Shown: positions 22,980-34,532, counted from the stretch's first letter. The stretch is DNA of 64,000 nucleotides from Sepioteuthis lessoniana (GCA_963585895.1 OY757939.1:30915930-30979929), one strand, 5' to 3'. Notes: a model not told the origin generated them from the sequence alone. Program-made: numbers and translations.

Positions 22980-23458
22980 AAAATGCTTCACTCCTTCATA
23001 AATAGAAACATCAATATCATTATGATCGGCTTTTACACCAGGAACCTATTGTATTCATTGGTTGTCTAATATATTTTAGATTTGATTATATAAGTGTATT
23101 TGAAAAACAATTTCCTGTATCTGAGACAGCTTTGCCTTAAGAGATGCTTTAAATGAGATCATATTCTACTTGTAATCTTATTTGTTGTATAGACTGTGTA
23201 TGGGTTAAAAGAAGCTGTTAAAAATAGGATGAAACCTGTATGAGTGGATAGGCAAGTTCAAAGCTAAAGCCGTGTTAGCTTAAATGAGGCAAGAAAATAT
23301 CAAGCACAATGAAAATTAATATTGTCAGTCCTTACAGAATTGCTACCAATGGTCATCATTGCACTGAGATAGTCTGCTTACAAAAGAATTATTATATGTG
23401 ATCACTTTGAAGTTGTCAGACCTAGACGTTATCAAGGACATCTTAGAGAAGGTCTGTA

Positions 23459-23499
<41 letters not shown>

Positions 23500-23785
23500 T
23501 CATCTTATATATCTATTTTTATTTATTCATTTATTATCATTTAGTTTAGTTAAACCCACAAGTATTCCTTATGCAAATTTGTCCCCACAAGACCTTCCAT
23601 TTCTTTCACCTGTCTTTCAACTGTTGGCAAAAGTAGATTTGTCTTCACTCATCAGATCACTACATCACTTTGTCATTAGGTACATCTGAGAGCAAGTCTG
23701 TTATTTTCACTTTATGCAATTTTTCATGTCAATTTTAACTTTTTTCTTTTTTACCTTGTTTACTGTATCACCTGCAAAGGGTTAA
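22980..23785. other. No gene seen
   Basis: Begins with a short repeat (CTTCACTCCTTCATAAATAG at 22986) also found at 40350 and, reversed, near 33770. T36 at 23463. The stretch 23180-23460 is repeat-free but gives no recognisable protein. Confidence 0.5.
23463..23498 (+). repeat. T36 homopolymer
   Basis: Pure T. Confidence 0.98.
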
Positions 23786-23789
23786 GACC

Positions 23790-24202
23790 CCCACACACAT
23801 ACACAAAAAGGTGTCCTGGGTATGACACTAAACTGTATCAAGTGGTGGAACTTCAGCAGTACTTCGTTGCCATTACTTCCAGGTCCACTCTGACTCAAGG
23901 TTGTAGTACGTGTTAAGGTTCCATCTATGGGTCAAATAGAACTGTTTGCAAATTATTAGTATTGATTAAGAATTCATGAAACCAAACAAGTGATCAATTA
24001 TGCAAACAAATGATCATTACTGAGGGGAAATAATTACTTGAAACCCATATAATTTTTAGTATTAGATAGAAATACTTGAAACCATACAAATGTGTGTAAA
24101 GGAAGCAACCACACAAAAATAGAAATGTATAAGGAAAATGATTTCCTAACTTCTAAGCATAAAATAACCCTAAATAGGTTAACCTTCCATTAAAATCAAT
24201 CT
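23790..24202 (+). mobile_element. SINE-C copy, variant tail
   Basis: GGTGTCCTGGGTATGACACT, CCAGGTCCACTCTGACTC, body with CTTGAAACCCATATAATT, tail ATAAAATAACCCTAAATAGG then TTAACCTTCCATTAAAATC. Confidence 0.85.
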
Positions 24203-24490
24203 TTCATTTAATTCTTCCTCTGATCTTCAGTTCTCTCAGTCTCTTTGGAGATGCTTCCAAGGGCACCAACTATTATTGGTACCACATGTTCTGCAGCTTT
24301 ATAGCAAGATCCAAGCATTTGTCTGTATTTTTGCTTTTTCATTCTGTGTTCTGCTGGAATGGTAAAATTCACTAAAGAGAAAGTTCTTTTCTTGTTAATT
24401 AACACGAGGTCTGGTCTTCTGTGCAGATTTGGTTGATCTATTTGTATCTTAAAGTTCCAGACAATTTTCTGGCTCTCATTTTCTAAGACA
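24190..24490 (-). mobile_element. Non-LTR retrotransposon 3' coding fragment, second family
   Basis: Minus-strand reading gives R-R-P-D-L-V-L-I-N-K-K-R-T, then V-N-F-T-I-P-A-E-H-R-M-K, then K-Y-R-Q-M-L and V-P-I-I-V-G-A-L-G-S-I. This is the tail region found after the reverse transcriptase in a LINE family common in invertebrates. The frame is open for about 80 residues, and upstream it runs into a (CA)n(TA)n microsatellite at 24500-24559. It is not the family seen at 6818. Confidence 0.75.
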
Positions 24491-24499
24491 AAGTGTGTG

Positions 24500-24559
<60 letters not shown>
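24500..24559. repeat. (CA)n then (TA)n
   Basis: It abuts the LINE fragment at 24190-24490 on that fragment's 5' side. Confidence 0.95.
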
Positions 24560-24562
<3 letters not shown>

Positions 24563-24567
24563 CACAC

Positions 24568-24985
24568 CTTTTATCCTGGGTGTGACATTAAACTGTCTGA
24601 TGGTGAGGTTCCAGTCTTAGAGTTTAGGTAATGTGGAGTACCTCTTCATTACCATTACTCCCAGGTCCACTCTGACCTGGAGTGGTAATATCTCTTAATC
24701 ACATTTTTTCAAATAGAACTATTCAATCCTTTAATAAGGATTTACCTCTGTGCAAATTGTTTGTATTTGATTAGCATACTTGATAAATAGAATGACTAAT
24801 GTTAAATAGTTTCATGTATCGCTATCTAACTATGAACAAACTAATGAGCTCTAAAAACTCGTTTGGAAAAAAAATTAAGTTGACTACAAAGTATTCACTT
24901 ATGAATCATTCATATATCTCAGGACTTGGCACTAGATAACCCACAAGGATTGATTTACCAAAAAACATCAACCAACCAATCTTTT
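24568..24985 (+). mobile_element. SINE-C copy, 5'-truncated
   Basis: ATCCTGGGTGTGACATTAAA, GTCCACTCTGACCTGGAGTG, body, tail TTGGCACTAGATAACCCACA then AGGATTGATTTACC. Confidence 0.85.
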
Positions 24986-25364
24986 TTGAGTGAAATAAGA
25001 TTATACCAAAAAATATTGACATAAACCTGTTAAGTAACCTCCTGAATACAATCCCCCTGACGATACTAACATATTGCTAGCTATAGAAAGTGTAAATGTA
25101 GAGAAAAATTGATAACAAGGTAATCCAAGTGAAAGATTTATTAAGAAGTTGACACTATAGCATTTTGGTTCTACTGAACCATCATCAGAATCATGAGGGG
25201 TGATATTAGCGATCTTAAGTCAACAATGGATATTTAAAAGAAAGTGTGAATATAAATGTACAGCGAACATTATTTCCTAACCTCTTCGCATAAAATAAGT
25301 CTAGATGGGTATTGTGGACTAGCCTATCATGTCTTTTCTGGGTGTAGTTGAACTGGTCCATGAT

Positions 25365-25965
25365 TACTTGTTTACTGAGGACAAGATATACAGAGACTGA
25401 ATGTGTTTCTTGGTATGCAGACCAGTCCATGGTCTTTGACAGTTGGTCAAAACCACTTGACATGGGTCCCAGAAAGCTGGCCTTCATGTTATGCATGCTA
25501 AGATTGGCTCTCCTTGAGACTTGGGGGCTGTCCTCCCGCTAGGCTCTAACCCTCCTCAGAGGGGCTAGGTTTATTGCCTGGTGCCTGAGACCCTCTTTTT
25601 AGGGGAATGCTGACAGGGCCGGGCTACAGCCCTACACCCAAACCCACCTAAAAATGTTCTTGTGCCACACTCACCTGATCGGTGAGACATACAACAAATA
25701 CCGAGGCATACAGAAACTGGCTGTGTTTCTTGATATGCAGACCAGTCCGTAGTCTTTGACAGTCAGTTGAGGCCAGCTGACATATGTGCTGGGGCAGCCT
25801 AGCATTTGTGTTGGGTGGCTGTGACCAACAGTCCCTTGGCTTCTGGAGACTGTCTCTCAGGCTTTCCACTGCTTTGCAGGGTCAGGTTTATCACCAGGCA
25901 CCTGAGGTACCCCTTTTAGAATGCCAATGATGCCAAGGCATTTTTGGACCTGTTGTGCATTTGAG
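25365..25965 (+). repeat. Repeat F, two tandem ~320 bp units, GC-richer
   Basis: GTGTTTCTTGGTATGCAGAC at 25402 and GTGTTTCTTGATATGCAGAC at 25723 start two related units that share the AGTCTTTGACAG, GGTTTAT..CC..GGCACCTGAG and CCCTTTTAG blocks. No protein family is recognised. A reversed third unit lies at 28290. Confidence 0.75.
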
Positions 25966-26469
25966 CTTCAGCTCCCACATTCCAAAAACCTCTGGCTTAG
26001 TAGGAAGCCAGACAAACAGTTTGCATAAGGTCTCTGTATATGTAATACTAATTCTGAGCACTCTACTGCAAACTACTAATTTGTATGTACTAGTATACTA
26101 AAACATGCTAGGTTCTGGTATACAATAATGGATTGTCATATTGTTAAAAGCCACCAACTAACTATCAACATCTTTTCCTCTTTCAGACTTTTGTATACAA
26201 ACACTGAACCCCCCACTCACCATAAAAAAAAACCCTGAGTCTTGCTATATTAAAATGAAGACCATTTTTGTTACTTTTCAGAAAACAATTTGTTCCTAAT
26301 TTACATTATGCAAAGTAAAATCGCATATGAAGTGAAGCAATGCACAACATGTCAGTGCACCAACTATCACTATACTACCAACAACAGCAGGTACCTCCCA
26401 CACCTTGAATTACTTCACTTTTGATATATGTGCCACAAATGAGTATGTACCTAAATATTGCAAAACTTT

Positions 26470-26780
26470 TGCCTCACCTTGGTAAAAAGCTACTCAACTG
26501 TTTTGAACAAATCCTGGAAGCAACAACTTACAAAATAGTAGCTGTATGACCACTTACCTTTCTTGAATGGTTTTTGAGATAGGAGTTAAGACATGCTGGG
26601 AACTGCTAGAGAAGTAAAGACACTACTCATTAGTGACATTCTCCTATGGACTCTTACACTTGGACACACCAGTTTTGGCCAACCTGCAAAAACTTATTTT
26701 CATCAGGTCTGGACACTGGATGCCATCTACTGGAATTATCAAGAACTATAGCTGATAGGGATGGATAGCAATAGACAAGG
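26470..26780 (+). mobile_element. RTE-type LINE 3' fragment, strongly decayed
   Basis: The DNA aligns in order with the copies at 22530 and 6818: N-K-S-W-K-Q (around 26505), the L-P-P-I analogue (around 26555), R-H-A-G-N-C (around 26590), the W-T-L/W-T-P block with G-H-T (around 26645), and the Q-P-A-K-T-Y analogue. Several stops and frameshifts are present. The last recognisable stretch is near the A-M-N-D-R-E equivalent at about 26755. Confidence 0.7.
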
Positions 26781-26784
26781 GAAT

Positions 26785-27565
26785 CTGTCCTGTTGGCAAG
26801 CCTTGATAAATTGAAAGTGCTCAATATTAGTGATAGAGCACATATATATAAGTTTGAATAGTATAGATGTAGTCAATAGCACTTAGTGAAGGTCAGTTTC
26901 TTGTCTATGCAGACATCAGGCTAATGGCTTGATGATTGCATAACTTACACACATGACAAGCAAAAACCTTGATTTATCAGTTCTGTGCAGATGGTAAAAG
27001 TCAAAAGAAATGGTGCTGTTGGCACAATTTGATGATGGTTTTGTTTGAAGATATCATATTCCGGGTTGAGCCTTAACAGAACAGATTCAATAAATGTGAT
27101 TTAAAGATTAACATGCTATCATGGATCATGCACCTCTCCCAGATGTCATAAGAGAAATAAAAGTTAATCTCTTTTAAAGAGATTTCTATGTCTCTTGTTC
27201 CCTTTACTCCACAAGACAAACTCTGCAGGTGTTTTGCTTTATCTCTAGGGACTTTTTATGTTAATTTGTCACTTTTGCGAAGAGATAAAAATTACTTAAA
27301 AAAATTTATAATATTTGTGGTTGTGATGTTGCCATAGTGAAATTGCATTTATTGTTTTCAATTTGCTGCTGCAGCTGTTGCTAATTGCTACTGTCAATTT
27401 TCCCCTCTCAACTACTTTGAAGAAAGATAGATTGATGGGGGTGTTTGTGTGATATCATATAGTTCTCGAGCTCTGTGAGTGGTGATGATATTTCATCTTT
27501 AAAACTATGTCTGATCTGATTTTATTAGCAGTACATTTTTTTTTAATTTTTTTTTTTACCATGTT
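26785..27565. other. No gene seen
   Basis: Unique AT-rich sequence after the LINE remnant. No motif of note. Confidence 0.5.
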
Positions 27566-27569
27566 TATG

Positions 27570-28178
27570 AATCACCCTGTTGGGTGGGGCTGTAGAATAT
27601 GTACCTCCCCCCACTATGAATGTCCTGGGTATAACACTAAACCATGTTATGATGACTCTGATCCTGGAACTTTGGAGAATATGAAGTATGCCTTCATTGC
27701 CATTACTCCAGATTTCACTTTGATCCAGAGTGGTCGTACCTTTTAGGATCCAATCTATGAGTCAAATAGAACTGCTCAGTCTAAGGAATTTAAGTTTTTT
27801 GAAACTAAACAGCATATACAAATTGTTTGTATTAGATAGAAATACTTGATAAATAGAATTACTTGAAACTATTTAACTGTGTGCAAACAAATGATTAATA
27901 TTAAATAGTATTATTAGTGTTAACAATACTTGAAAGCATTAATACTGTGTGCAAACAGAATTATTAATATTAGATGGCAATACTTGAAACCACTTAGCTG
28001 TATGAAAACAAATGATTAATATTGAATACAATTATTAGTGCTAAATAACATTACTTGAAACCATAACTGAAAATAAATGAATGAGCTCTGGCTTGTTTAA
28101 AGAAATAAATTTCCTCTACAAATCTGTGTATGTGAACAGGATTTGGCTCTAAATAACATTTGTCATGAAATAAGGTCA
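27570..28178 (+). mobile_element. SINE-C copy with several 71 bp units
   Basis: Head CTGTTGGGTGGGGCTGTAG, GAATGTCCTGGGTATAACAC, ACTTTGATCCAGAGTGGTCG. Units with AATACTTGAAA..TGTGCAAACA repeat at about 27880, 27930, 27980 and 28060. The tail is decayed (TTTGGCTCTAAATAACATTT). Confidence 0.87.
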
Positions 28179-28289
28179 ATACACATGTAAAATAAGAGAT
28201 ATTTTATTCTGGAGAGAATATGGTACAGTTTCATATGCCGACTAATGTAAATAACCTTAGTTGTATTTGTTTAGTAATTTGTTGGCATC

Positions 28290-28545
28290 TCACCATGCCA
28301 AAGTGTGACACAAGGTCTTTTTAATATGACAGCAAGATGCAAGACAGTAGCCCAAAAATGCTTTGTAACCTGTTGGCCTTCTCCTAAAAAGGAGCACCTT
28401 TGTGCCAGGTGATAAGCTATGCCGAAATAGGTGAGAGCCTATGGGGATGGACCCCTGAGGCTCAAGGGAGTGTTGATCTTGGCCACACGACATGAATGCT
28501 AGGCTTTCCGAGCAGTCAAGACATGCCAGACCCAATCCATGCACT
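28290..28545 (-). repeat. Repeat F, single reversed unit
   Basis: In reverse it has CCTAGCATTCATGTCGTG, AACACTCCCTTGAGCC, TTATCACCTGGCAC and CTCCTTTTTAGGAGAAGG, colinear with the second unit at 25697-25965. Confidence 0.68.
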
Positions 28546-28644
28546 GTAAAACAGTTGTATTTGTTTACAGTCTAGACTGAGCACCGCTCTAAACAGTCCT
28601 CAGATCAGTCCTTCTGTGAGAGTGCTCCAGCCACTCCACAACAA

Positions 28645-28858
28645 TTACAATCAAGAGTTTATATGCCATTAAACCCAATAACCTCGCCTAAATAGAATTA
28701 TTAGTATTAGATGACAATACTTAAAACTATTTGTGTATAAACAAATGATCTCTGGCTCATTTAAAAATGTTACCTACAATGTGCTTACAAATCATAGGTA
28801 AACAGGATTTGGCATTAAATGACTCACAATTGTTGATGTCATAAAACATGATCAAACA
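28645..28858 (+). mobile_element. SINE-C tail region, two ends in tandem
   Basis: One tail end at 28650 (CAAGAGTTTATATGCCATTA), a body piece, then a second tail GATTTGGCATTAAATGACTC with ACAATTGTTGATGTCATAA. Confidence 0.75.
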
Positions 28859-28891
28859 TGTTTATGAAATATAATTGTTTGTTTATTTTTT

Positions 28892-28893
<2 letters not shown>

Positions 28894-28933
<40 letters not shown>
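28894..28933 (+). repeat. T40 homopolymer
   Basis: Pure T, 35 bp after a SINE-C tail. Confidence 0.98.
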
Positions 28934-28934
<1 letters not shown>

Positions 28935-29479
28935 TTTGAGGTGGGTAACAAATTTTATACTCATTAACATGACTGATTTGTTTTGAAGGTTTTTTATTTC
29001 TAATTTTTAAAAATCTTTTTTTGATAACTATGGTACCCCTCACCTCAGTAACTGCTCCGAGACAGAATCACCAATCCACATATGCATAATCCTATCATTT
29101 TTGGCTGAAAGTGTCTTCGCTTTGCAAAGAGAAAAAAAATTTTTTTTTTTTTTTTTTTTTTCAAATCTAAAAGCATTTCTGTCTGCTATGATCAAATTTT
29201 ATACCAACTTTTAATCTGAAACAGATCAGATTTCTCAAGTTTCTACTTCAATCATTTGACATAGCAAATATATAAAATAGATAAAAAAAAAACTTAAAAC
29301 CCCCACTAAATTTTTCCCCTGTAAGAGAAGTGAAGCTTTAATTACAACTATAGAGGGTGAAGTATTATAAATACTTGCATATCTCAAAATAATGTAAATT
29401 TCTTTTTGTCAGAGTAATACAAACCTTTCTTAATCCATACTGTCATCTTCTTCTGTGAAAAGAAAGGCAGGCAGTATTA

Positions 29480-29727
29480 ACATTGGTCTAGAGTGTTCGC
29501 AAATGGTCCAGGAGACCTGCGTTCAATCTCAGGTCGGGTCATATCAAAGACTTTAAAAATGGTACTTGATACCTCCTTGCTTAACACTCAGCAATATAAG
29601 GTATGTATCAAGAGTAAAGTGGAGCAATCCTGGGAAAGCAATAGCACCCTTCCCTACACCTCAGTGTAGTAGCTATCAAAAAGGGAGACTTCTGGTTGCC
29701 CTCCACTAAGCTCGCCAACTTTACTTT
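29480..29727 (+). mobile_element. SINE-A copy 6, damaged A box
   Basis: The head reads CATTGGTCTAGAGTGTTCGC, missing about 5 bp of the A box, and continues with GTTCAATCTCAGGTCGGG, the standard body and the end CTCGCCAACTTTACTTT. Confidence 0.9.
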
Positions 29728-29887
29728 CTTTTAAAGAAAAAAAGCAAGATATTTTTTTAAAAATGTACCCTTGAGCAAGAAAGTCTGAAGGAAAGAAGCA
29801 AAATATTTTTGTTAAAATCTATTAGGAATGCAAATCTGCTTGAATGTTGCTTGTCTGTCTTTATAACTCATTATTGACTCTATTCTA

Positions 29888-29935
29888 GCATGTGACATAA
29901 GGCCAAAAGTATAGAGCTCTCAACTGCTAGTATTG
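29888..29935 (-). mobile_element. SINE-E remnant
   Basis: TGTGACATAAGGCCAAAAGT matches the reversed 3' part of SINE-E. The rest is decayed. Confidence 0.45.
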
Positions 29936-29997
29936 ATAACTTTGCTTTGTACATTTATTTTATCCCCTACAGAAGTGTAAAACCTATTCTTAAAAAA

Positions 29998-30155
29998 ATG
30001 GTGGGGGTGTCCTTGGTATGACACTAAACTACATCTGATGGTGAGGCTCCAGTTGTGGGGACTGGAGTACCTTTTCATTGACATTTCTCTCCGGTCCACT
30101 CTGACCCAAAATAGTAGTACCTGTTAGGGTCTCTTCTATTGGTCAAATAGATGTT
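29998..30155 (+). mobile_element. SINE-C head fragment
   Basis: GGTGTCCTTGGTATGACACT, GGTGAGGCTCCAGTTGTGGG, AGTAGTACCTGTTAGGGTC. Confidence 0.8.
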
Positions 30156-30254
30156 TTAAAAATTCTTATTTGATAGGACCATGAGAAGAGTGAACATTTT
30201 AAGAAACAATCTCAATGAAAATAAACAAATAAAATAAGAGAACTAATTTAGACG

Positions 30255-30320
30255 TTATAGGACAGGATTTAAACTCTGGTCACTGATTTCATTCAATAAC
30301 TGTTATACTAATCTCATCTC
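30255..30320 (-). mobile_element. SINE-B head remnant
   Basis: The B box complement GGATTTAAACTCTGGTCAC and the region to TAACTGTTATACTAATC match the reversed head. No body is left. Confidence 0.55.
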
Positions 30321-30864
30321 CCAAGGTTGTAATGGGTGCCAGCAACAAGGAACAATCTCTGACTTATCATTGGACACCTAAGATGGCTTTTTAAAAGGTG
30401 AAAGTGGTTTCTAGCTGCCCTGTTATTTATCCATTGCAGGGAGGAGTAGATTCATGCCTTAAGAGGATGGGTGTGGAGGAAACCCTGTCCAAGCATTGTT
30501 TTGAACTTGTTTTGCTGACTCTGTTCTGTAAGGTGAACAGTATAGTAAGCCATATTTTCTGTCTCTTCCAAAAATCAGAATGAAGTACAAAACTAGTTTT
30601 GTTCTTCTAATGGTAAACATCTGGAATTTCTTGTTTCATTTCTCATTAGAAAAGACCAGAACATGGCACTATCATTCTGAGACATTTCAAAAATTGGACA
30701 TTTCAAAATCTCAGTCATTTTATGCTTGACTGGTTGGATAGTAACTACAAAATCTGCCTTTTCACGTTTTTTTTCTCTACACATGCACCCAATTCACTGA
30801 GGTGGGGGATTTCTTGTCATTTGAAATAATTAGGCCCTTAAACTTGCAATGTGTTTTATGTAAG

Positions 30865-31066
30865 ATATATATTTTGTTGAGCATAATAGACATTTTTTGT
30901 TGATCCTTTCATATTGCTGTATTGATTTTTATATTTAATGTATCTTCCATAATGGAAGATACATCAACCAATTCCTGCCGAATATTATAAAACCAATACA
31001 GCAATATGAAAGGATCAACAAAAAAATATGGAGGAAAAAAAGTCTGTGTTCAACAAAATATGTATT
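30865..31066. repeat. Foldback element, arms ~65 bp with inner hairpin
   Basis: TTGTTGATCCTTTCATATTG at 30898 on is reversed at 30997-31020. Outside it TATATTTTGTTGA pairs with TCAACAAAATATGTA, and in the middle ATGTATCTTCC pairs with GGAAGATACAT. Confidence 0.9.
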
Positions 31067-31200
31067 AATGAAGAAATGCTGCCCACACACATATATATTA
31101 TTATAAGTGGGGAGGGTCACTTCACATTTTAGTTCAATATAGAATGTTCACCTATTTCTAGATCATACTTAATAAACAAAACATTTTTAACCTATATTTC

Positions 31201-31552
31201 AGCCCAGTTGGCTAGGGCTGTAGAACACATCAACTACAGAGGAGTAAGACATCCTCAATGAGTGTCAGGGATATGACAATCTGATAGTGAGGCTCCAGTC
31301 CTGGAGCTTTGGGGAATGTGGAATACCCCTTAATTGCCATTGCTACCTGGTCCACTCTAACTCCAAGTAATGTTAAATTGAATTATTAGTATTAGATAGT
31401 TAAATGCATGAAACCATTTAACTATGTGCAAATGAATGATCTTTGGCTTGCTTGAAAATGTGACCTATAGATTTTGTTTTCAAATCATATAACAGGGTTT
31501 GACCTTAAGTCACCTTCAAGAGTTGATATGCCATAAAACATAACCAGCCAAC
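31201..31552 (+). mobile_element. SINE-C copy, internally shortened
   Basis: Head AGCCCAGTTGGCTAGGGCTG, GGAGCTTTGGGGAATGTGG, one body unit, tail TTGACCTTAAGTCACCTTCA then AGAGTTGATATGCCATAAAA. Confidence 0.87.
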
Positions 31553-31721
31553 AATTTAACCCATCTGTTATACTATTTTAATTTTTGATAACTGATATTT
31601 GAATTTTACATTTTTTTTTTTTTTTAAGATTCTCTTGATAAATAGCTTCTTGAAGTTTGAACTTTAGTCTTGTGTCCTAACCTTTACACACTGTTCTCAT
31701 GATTTTTGGTACACACCTCTG

Positions 31722-32243
31722 ATACAGAGGATTGGTTGGTTGGTATTTTATGGCATAATCCTTATGGGTTATTTAATGCCAGAGTTAGAGTATGTTTGTT
31801 TCTTACTTTATTTCTAAGAGTTGTTAGAGCTCATTTGTTTGCACACAGTTAAATAGTTTCAAGTATTCCCATCCAACCCTAATAATTCTATTTAATTTTA
31901 ATCATCTGTTTGCACAGTTTCAATAGTTTCAAGTATTGCTATTTAACCTTTTGCAATTAATCAAGTACTCCTATCCAATACAAAAACTTACACAAAGCTG
32001 TATGGTTTCAAATAGATAATAATGTAAATGATTGAACAGTTCTACTTGACCCATAGATAGGCCCCTAACAAGTACTACCACTCCTGGACAGTTGATTTGG
32101 AAATACTAGTAATGGATATGTACTCCACTTTTTCCAAAGCTCCAGAACTGGAGTCTCGCTTTCAGATACTCAAGATCCTCCTTGGGGTCTTACCCTCTGC
32201 AGAGGGGCAGGCAGCACATTAGACAGCCCCAGCTGTGACAGGG
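31722..32243 (-). mobile_element. SINE-C copy, full length
   Basis: In reverse: tail complement GGCATAATCCTTATGGGTTA, body with TTTGCACACAGTTAAATAG, CCCTAACAAGTACTACCACT, TTACCCTCTGCAGAGGGGC, and head CAGCCCCAGCTGTGACAGGG. Confidence 0.88.
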
Positions 32244-32488
32244 TGGCTTGCAGAGGGAGGGAGGTGTAACTCTAGAGAAAATATAAGCAACCCTAAAGAA
32301 CATGTCTTTATTTTATCAGGTAAAGTGATATAGAGATATAAAAGTGAGATCAGCAGGGACTCTACCACTGTTTTCATGATGTCTGACTCATTTTTATGGG
32401 TGGTAACCGGATTTTAGGTTGTAGGAAGGATGCTAGTTGATGAATCTGTCCTTACTCTGAATAAATTGTCTGCTTAACCTAAAAGACA

Positions 32489-32490
<2 letters not shown>

Positions 32491-32532
<42 letters not shown>

Positions 32533-32561
32533 CTCCCCCCCCCCCCAACAGTGTGGGGGGG
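32491..32561 (+). repeat. T42, then C12 and G7
   Basis: T42 (32491-32532) is followed by CT and C12, the spacer AACAGTGT, then G7, so the C and G runs can pair as a hairpin. Confidence 0.97.
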
Positions 32562-32724
32562 ATGTCAGGGAATCAGATTATGATTATCAGTTTAATGTGT
32601 TTTTGTTTTAAAAGGATTTTTTTCTTTTCAATGTTTATCAAAAATTACTGGAAAAGTTTTGTTTATTAATTAATTGAAGAGATTAGATAGTCCAACTTTA
32701 TTATTTTACTCTTTGGTTGTTTTT

Positions 32725-32905
32725 TTTGTCTTCTCAGTATGTTAGCTAACCTTAAATGTTATGCTCTGGATGATCTTGAGTCTTCCTCTGAGCTCCAGTT
32801 CCCCTATTCTAAGAGCACCAATTACAATTTGGTATCACTGTCACCTTTTAGTTCTCTAGCAAGGTGGAAGTATTTGTCTATCTTTTCATTTCTTTCTTTT
32901 CACTC
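32725..32905 (-). mobile_element. Non-LTR retrotransposon 3' fragment, same family as 24190
   Basis: Reverse-strand DNA encodes, over two frames, the E-x-x-x-x-D-K-Y stretch followed by K-V-T-V-I-P and I-V-I-G-A-L, matching the copy at 24190 and the family consensus. One frameshift lies inside the V-I-P..I-V-I-G block. The copy is ~180 bp, truncated at both ends. Confidence 0.65.
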
Positions 32906-33164
32906 TGACTTGCAAGAACAGCCAAAATATTTTAGATAGCAATTTTTTTTTTTTTTTTTTTTTTCACCTTCTATCATGATTACATTGAGATCAATACAGT
33001 GATAACAATTGTACTAAATCACCCTATGTTTGCACTTGGAAAGCTTAAAGATCTAAGGTTTTCTGCTATCATTTGGATTTACTAAAGAACCTGCCTTTCA
33101 AGTACTTGTCTTTCCTAATTTTTTTTTCTTTTATCATCCAATTAAAAATTTGTTCACACACGTA

Positions 33165-33167
<3 letters not shown>

Positions 33168-33212
<45 letters not shown>
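33168..33212 (+). repeat. T45 homopolymer
   Basis: Pure T. Confidence 0.98.
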
Positions 33213-33814
33213 CCATCATTTGTTTTAAACACTGAGTCTTGTGTTTGAGAAAAACAGTCTTACTGTGCAGATAGCATCATTCACTCAACCAGATGTTTTA
33301 CTTATATCAATATAATTAGATAACTCTTCTCTTTGACCCAAGGAAGTTTGATAGATTGAACTGAAGTAGATGTTTCAGCTGTACATCTGAATGTTATTTT
33401 AACTTATCAATTTCTAATAAAAAAAATACTCATGTATTTTTTATGCTTGTTTGACTTGAGCCAAGCTTTTACAAATTTCTCAATGGTAGAGAATTTGGTT
33501 GAGGAGGTGGGGGTCAAAAGACAAATCCCTTTTAGACTTTCATACTAAATATTTGTATTGCTTAGTATCATTAACCTCTCAAAATAACACTCCAGGAGGC
33601 AACAGTTACCTAGCAACAATGTATCTTAAACAAGTAGCTGAGATCATCCAAAAAATCCCATTTATTCATGTTGACTTAAACTCACTTGACTCTTGTCTAA
33701 ATTGTGAGATGGGGTTGTTTTATTCATTTTATGATTAGTGAACCAGTGGGATTCCTGTTGTAACAGATGTCCACAATGATATTGATGCTTCTATTTAGGA
33801 AGGAGTAAGTTTTT

Positions 33815-33938
33815 CAAGTAACTATTCTTATTTAATGTTTTGTTTCCACCCTGTTATGGTTTCAAGTATTCCTATCCAATACAAATAATTTTCAAACATC
33901 TATTTGATTCATAGATGGAACCTTAACAGATACTACCA
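33815..33938 (-). mobile_element. SINE-C fragment ending in a CT microsatellite
   Basis: TATGGTTTCAAGTATTCC, ATTCATAGATGGAACC and TTAACAGATACTACCACT in reverse; the CT tract starts exactly at the ACCACTCTC position of the element. Confidence 0.8.
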
Positions 33939-34181
33939 CTCTCTCTCTCTCCCTCTCTCTCCACGCGTCTCCCTCTCTCTCTCCCCCTCTCTCTCTCTCC
34001 CTCTCTCCCCCTCTCCCCCTATCCTCTCTCCCCCTATCCTCTCTCCCCCTATCCTCTCTCCCCCTATCCTCTCTCCCCCTATCCTCTCTCCCCCTATCCT
34101 CTCTCCCCCTCTCCTCTCTCCCCCTCTCCCCTCCTCTCCCCCTCTCTCCCCCTCTCTCTTTCTCTCTCTCTTTCTCTCTCT

Positions 34182-34216
<35 letters not shown>

Positions 34217-34217
34217 C
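33937..34217 (+). repeat. 280 bp almost pure pyrimidine tract with 15 bp tandem units
   Basis: (CT)n at both ends. In the middle (34010-34110) there are about six units of CTCTCTCCCCCTATC. Purines are nearly absent on the + strand except ACGCG near 33962 and the single A of each unit. Confidence 0.95.
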
Positions 34218-34527
34218 TTGTAATTCTATGTAAGGAAGGTAACATGTGAACCAGGTTATAGAAGTCTAATCCTTTACTTCAAACTAAATGACATCAGGGG
34301 TGCCTTCAGGTCATCACACCACACAACTGCCAAATTTCAATGACACCTGTGCTAAGCATTATTTTGTGGAATGAATAACTCTATAAAATTTTTTTTTTTC
34401 TACTTCCTCTTTGAGAAAGAAAAAAATAGCTTTAATCAAACTGTAAACAGCTGAAGCTCTAAAAATCAATTTTTTATGGTCAACAATGGCTAGAAAAATT
34501 AGATATGGCATTTAGTCTGTCAACAAA

Positions 34528-34532
<5 letters not shown>

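Larger units (their letters stand above)
32250..33810. other. LINE scrap and homopolymers only
   Basis: Contains the LINE fragment at 32725, T42, T22 and T45. A 79-codon open frame at 33499-33738 has no recognised domain. Confidence 0.5.

Noticed and set aside
33499..33738. 79-codon frame
   Set aside because: No recognisable domain, no start context or splice sites. Composition like its flanks.
33904..34245. Long open frames rich in S-P-L or R-E-R-E over the CT tract
   Set aside because: Pure repeat translation.
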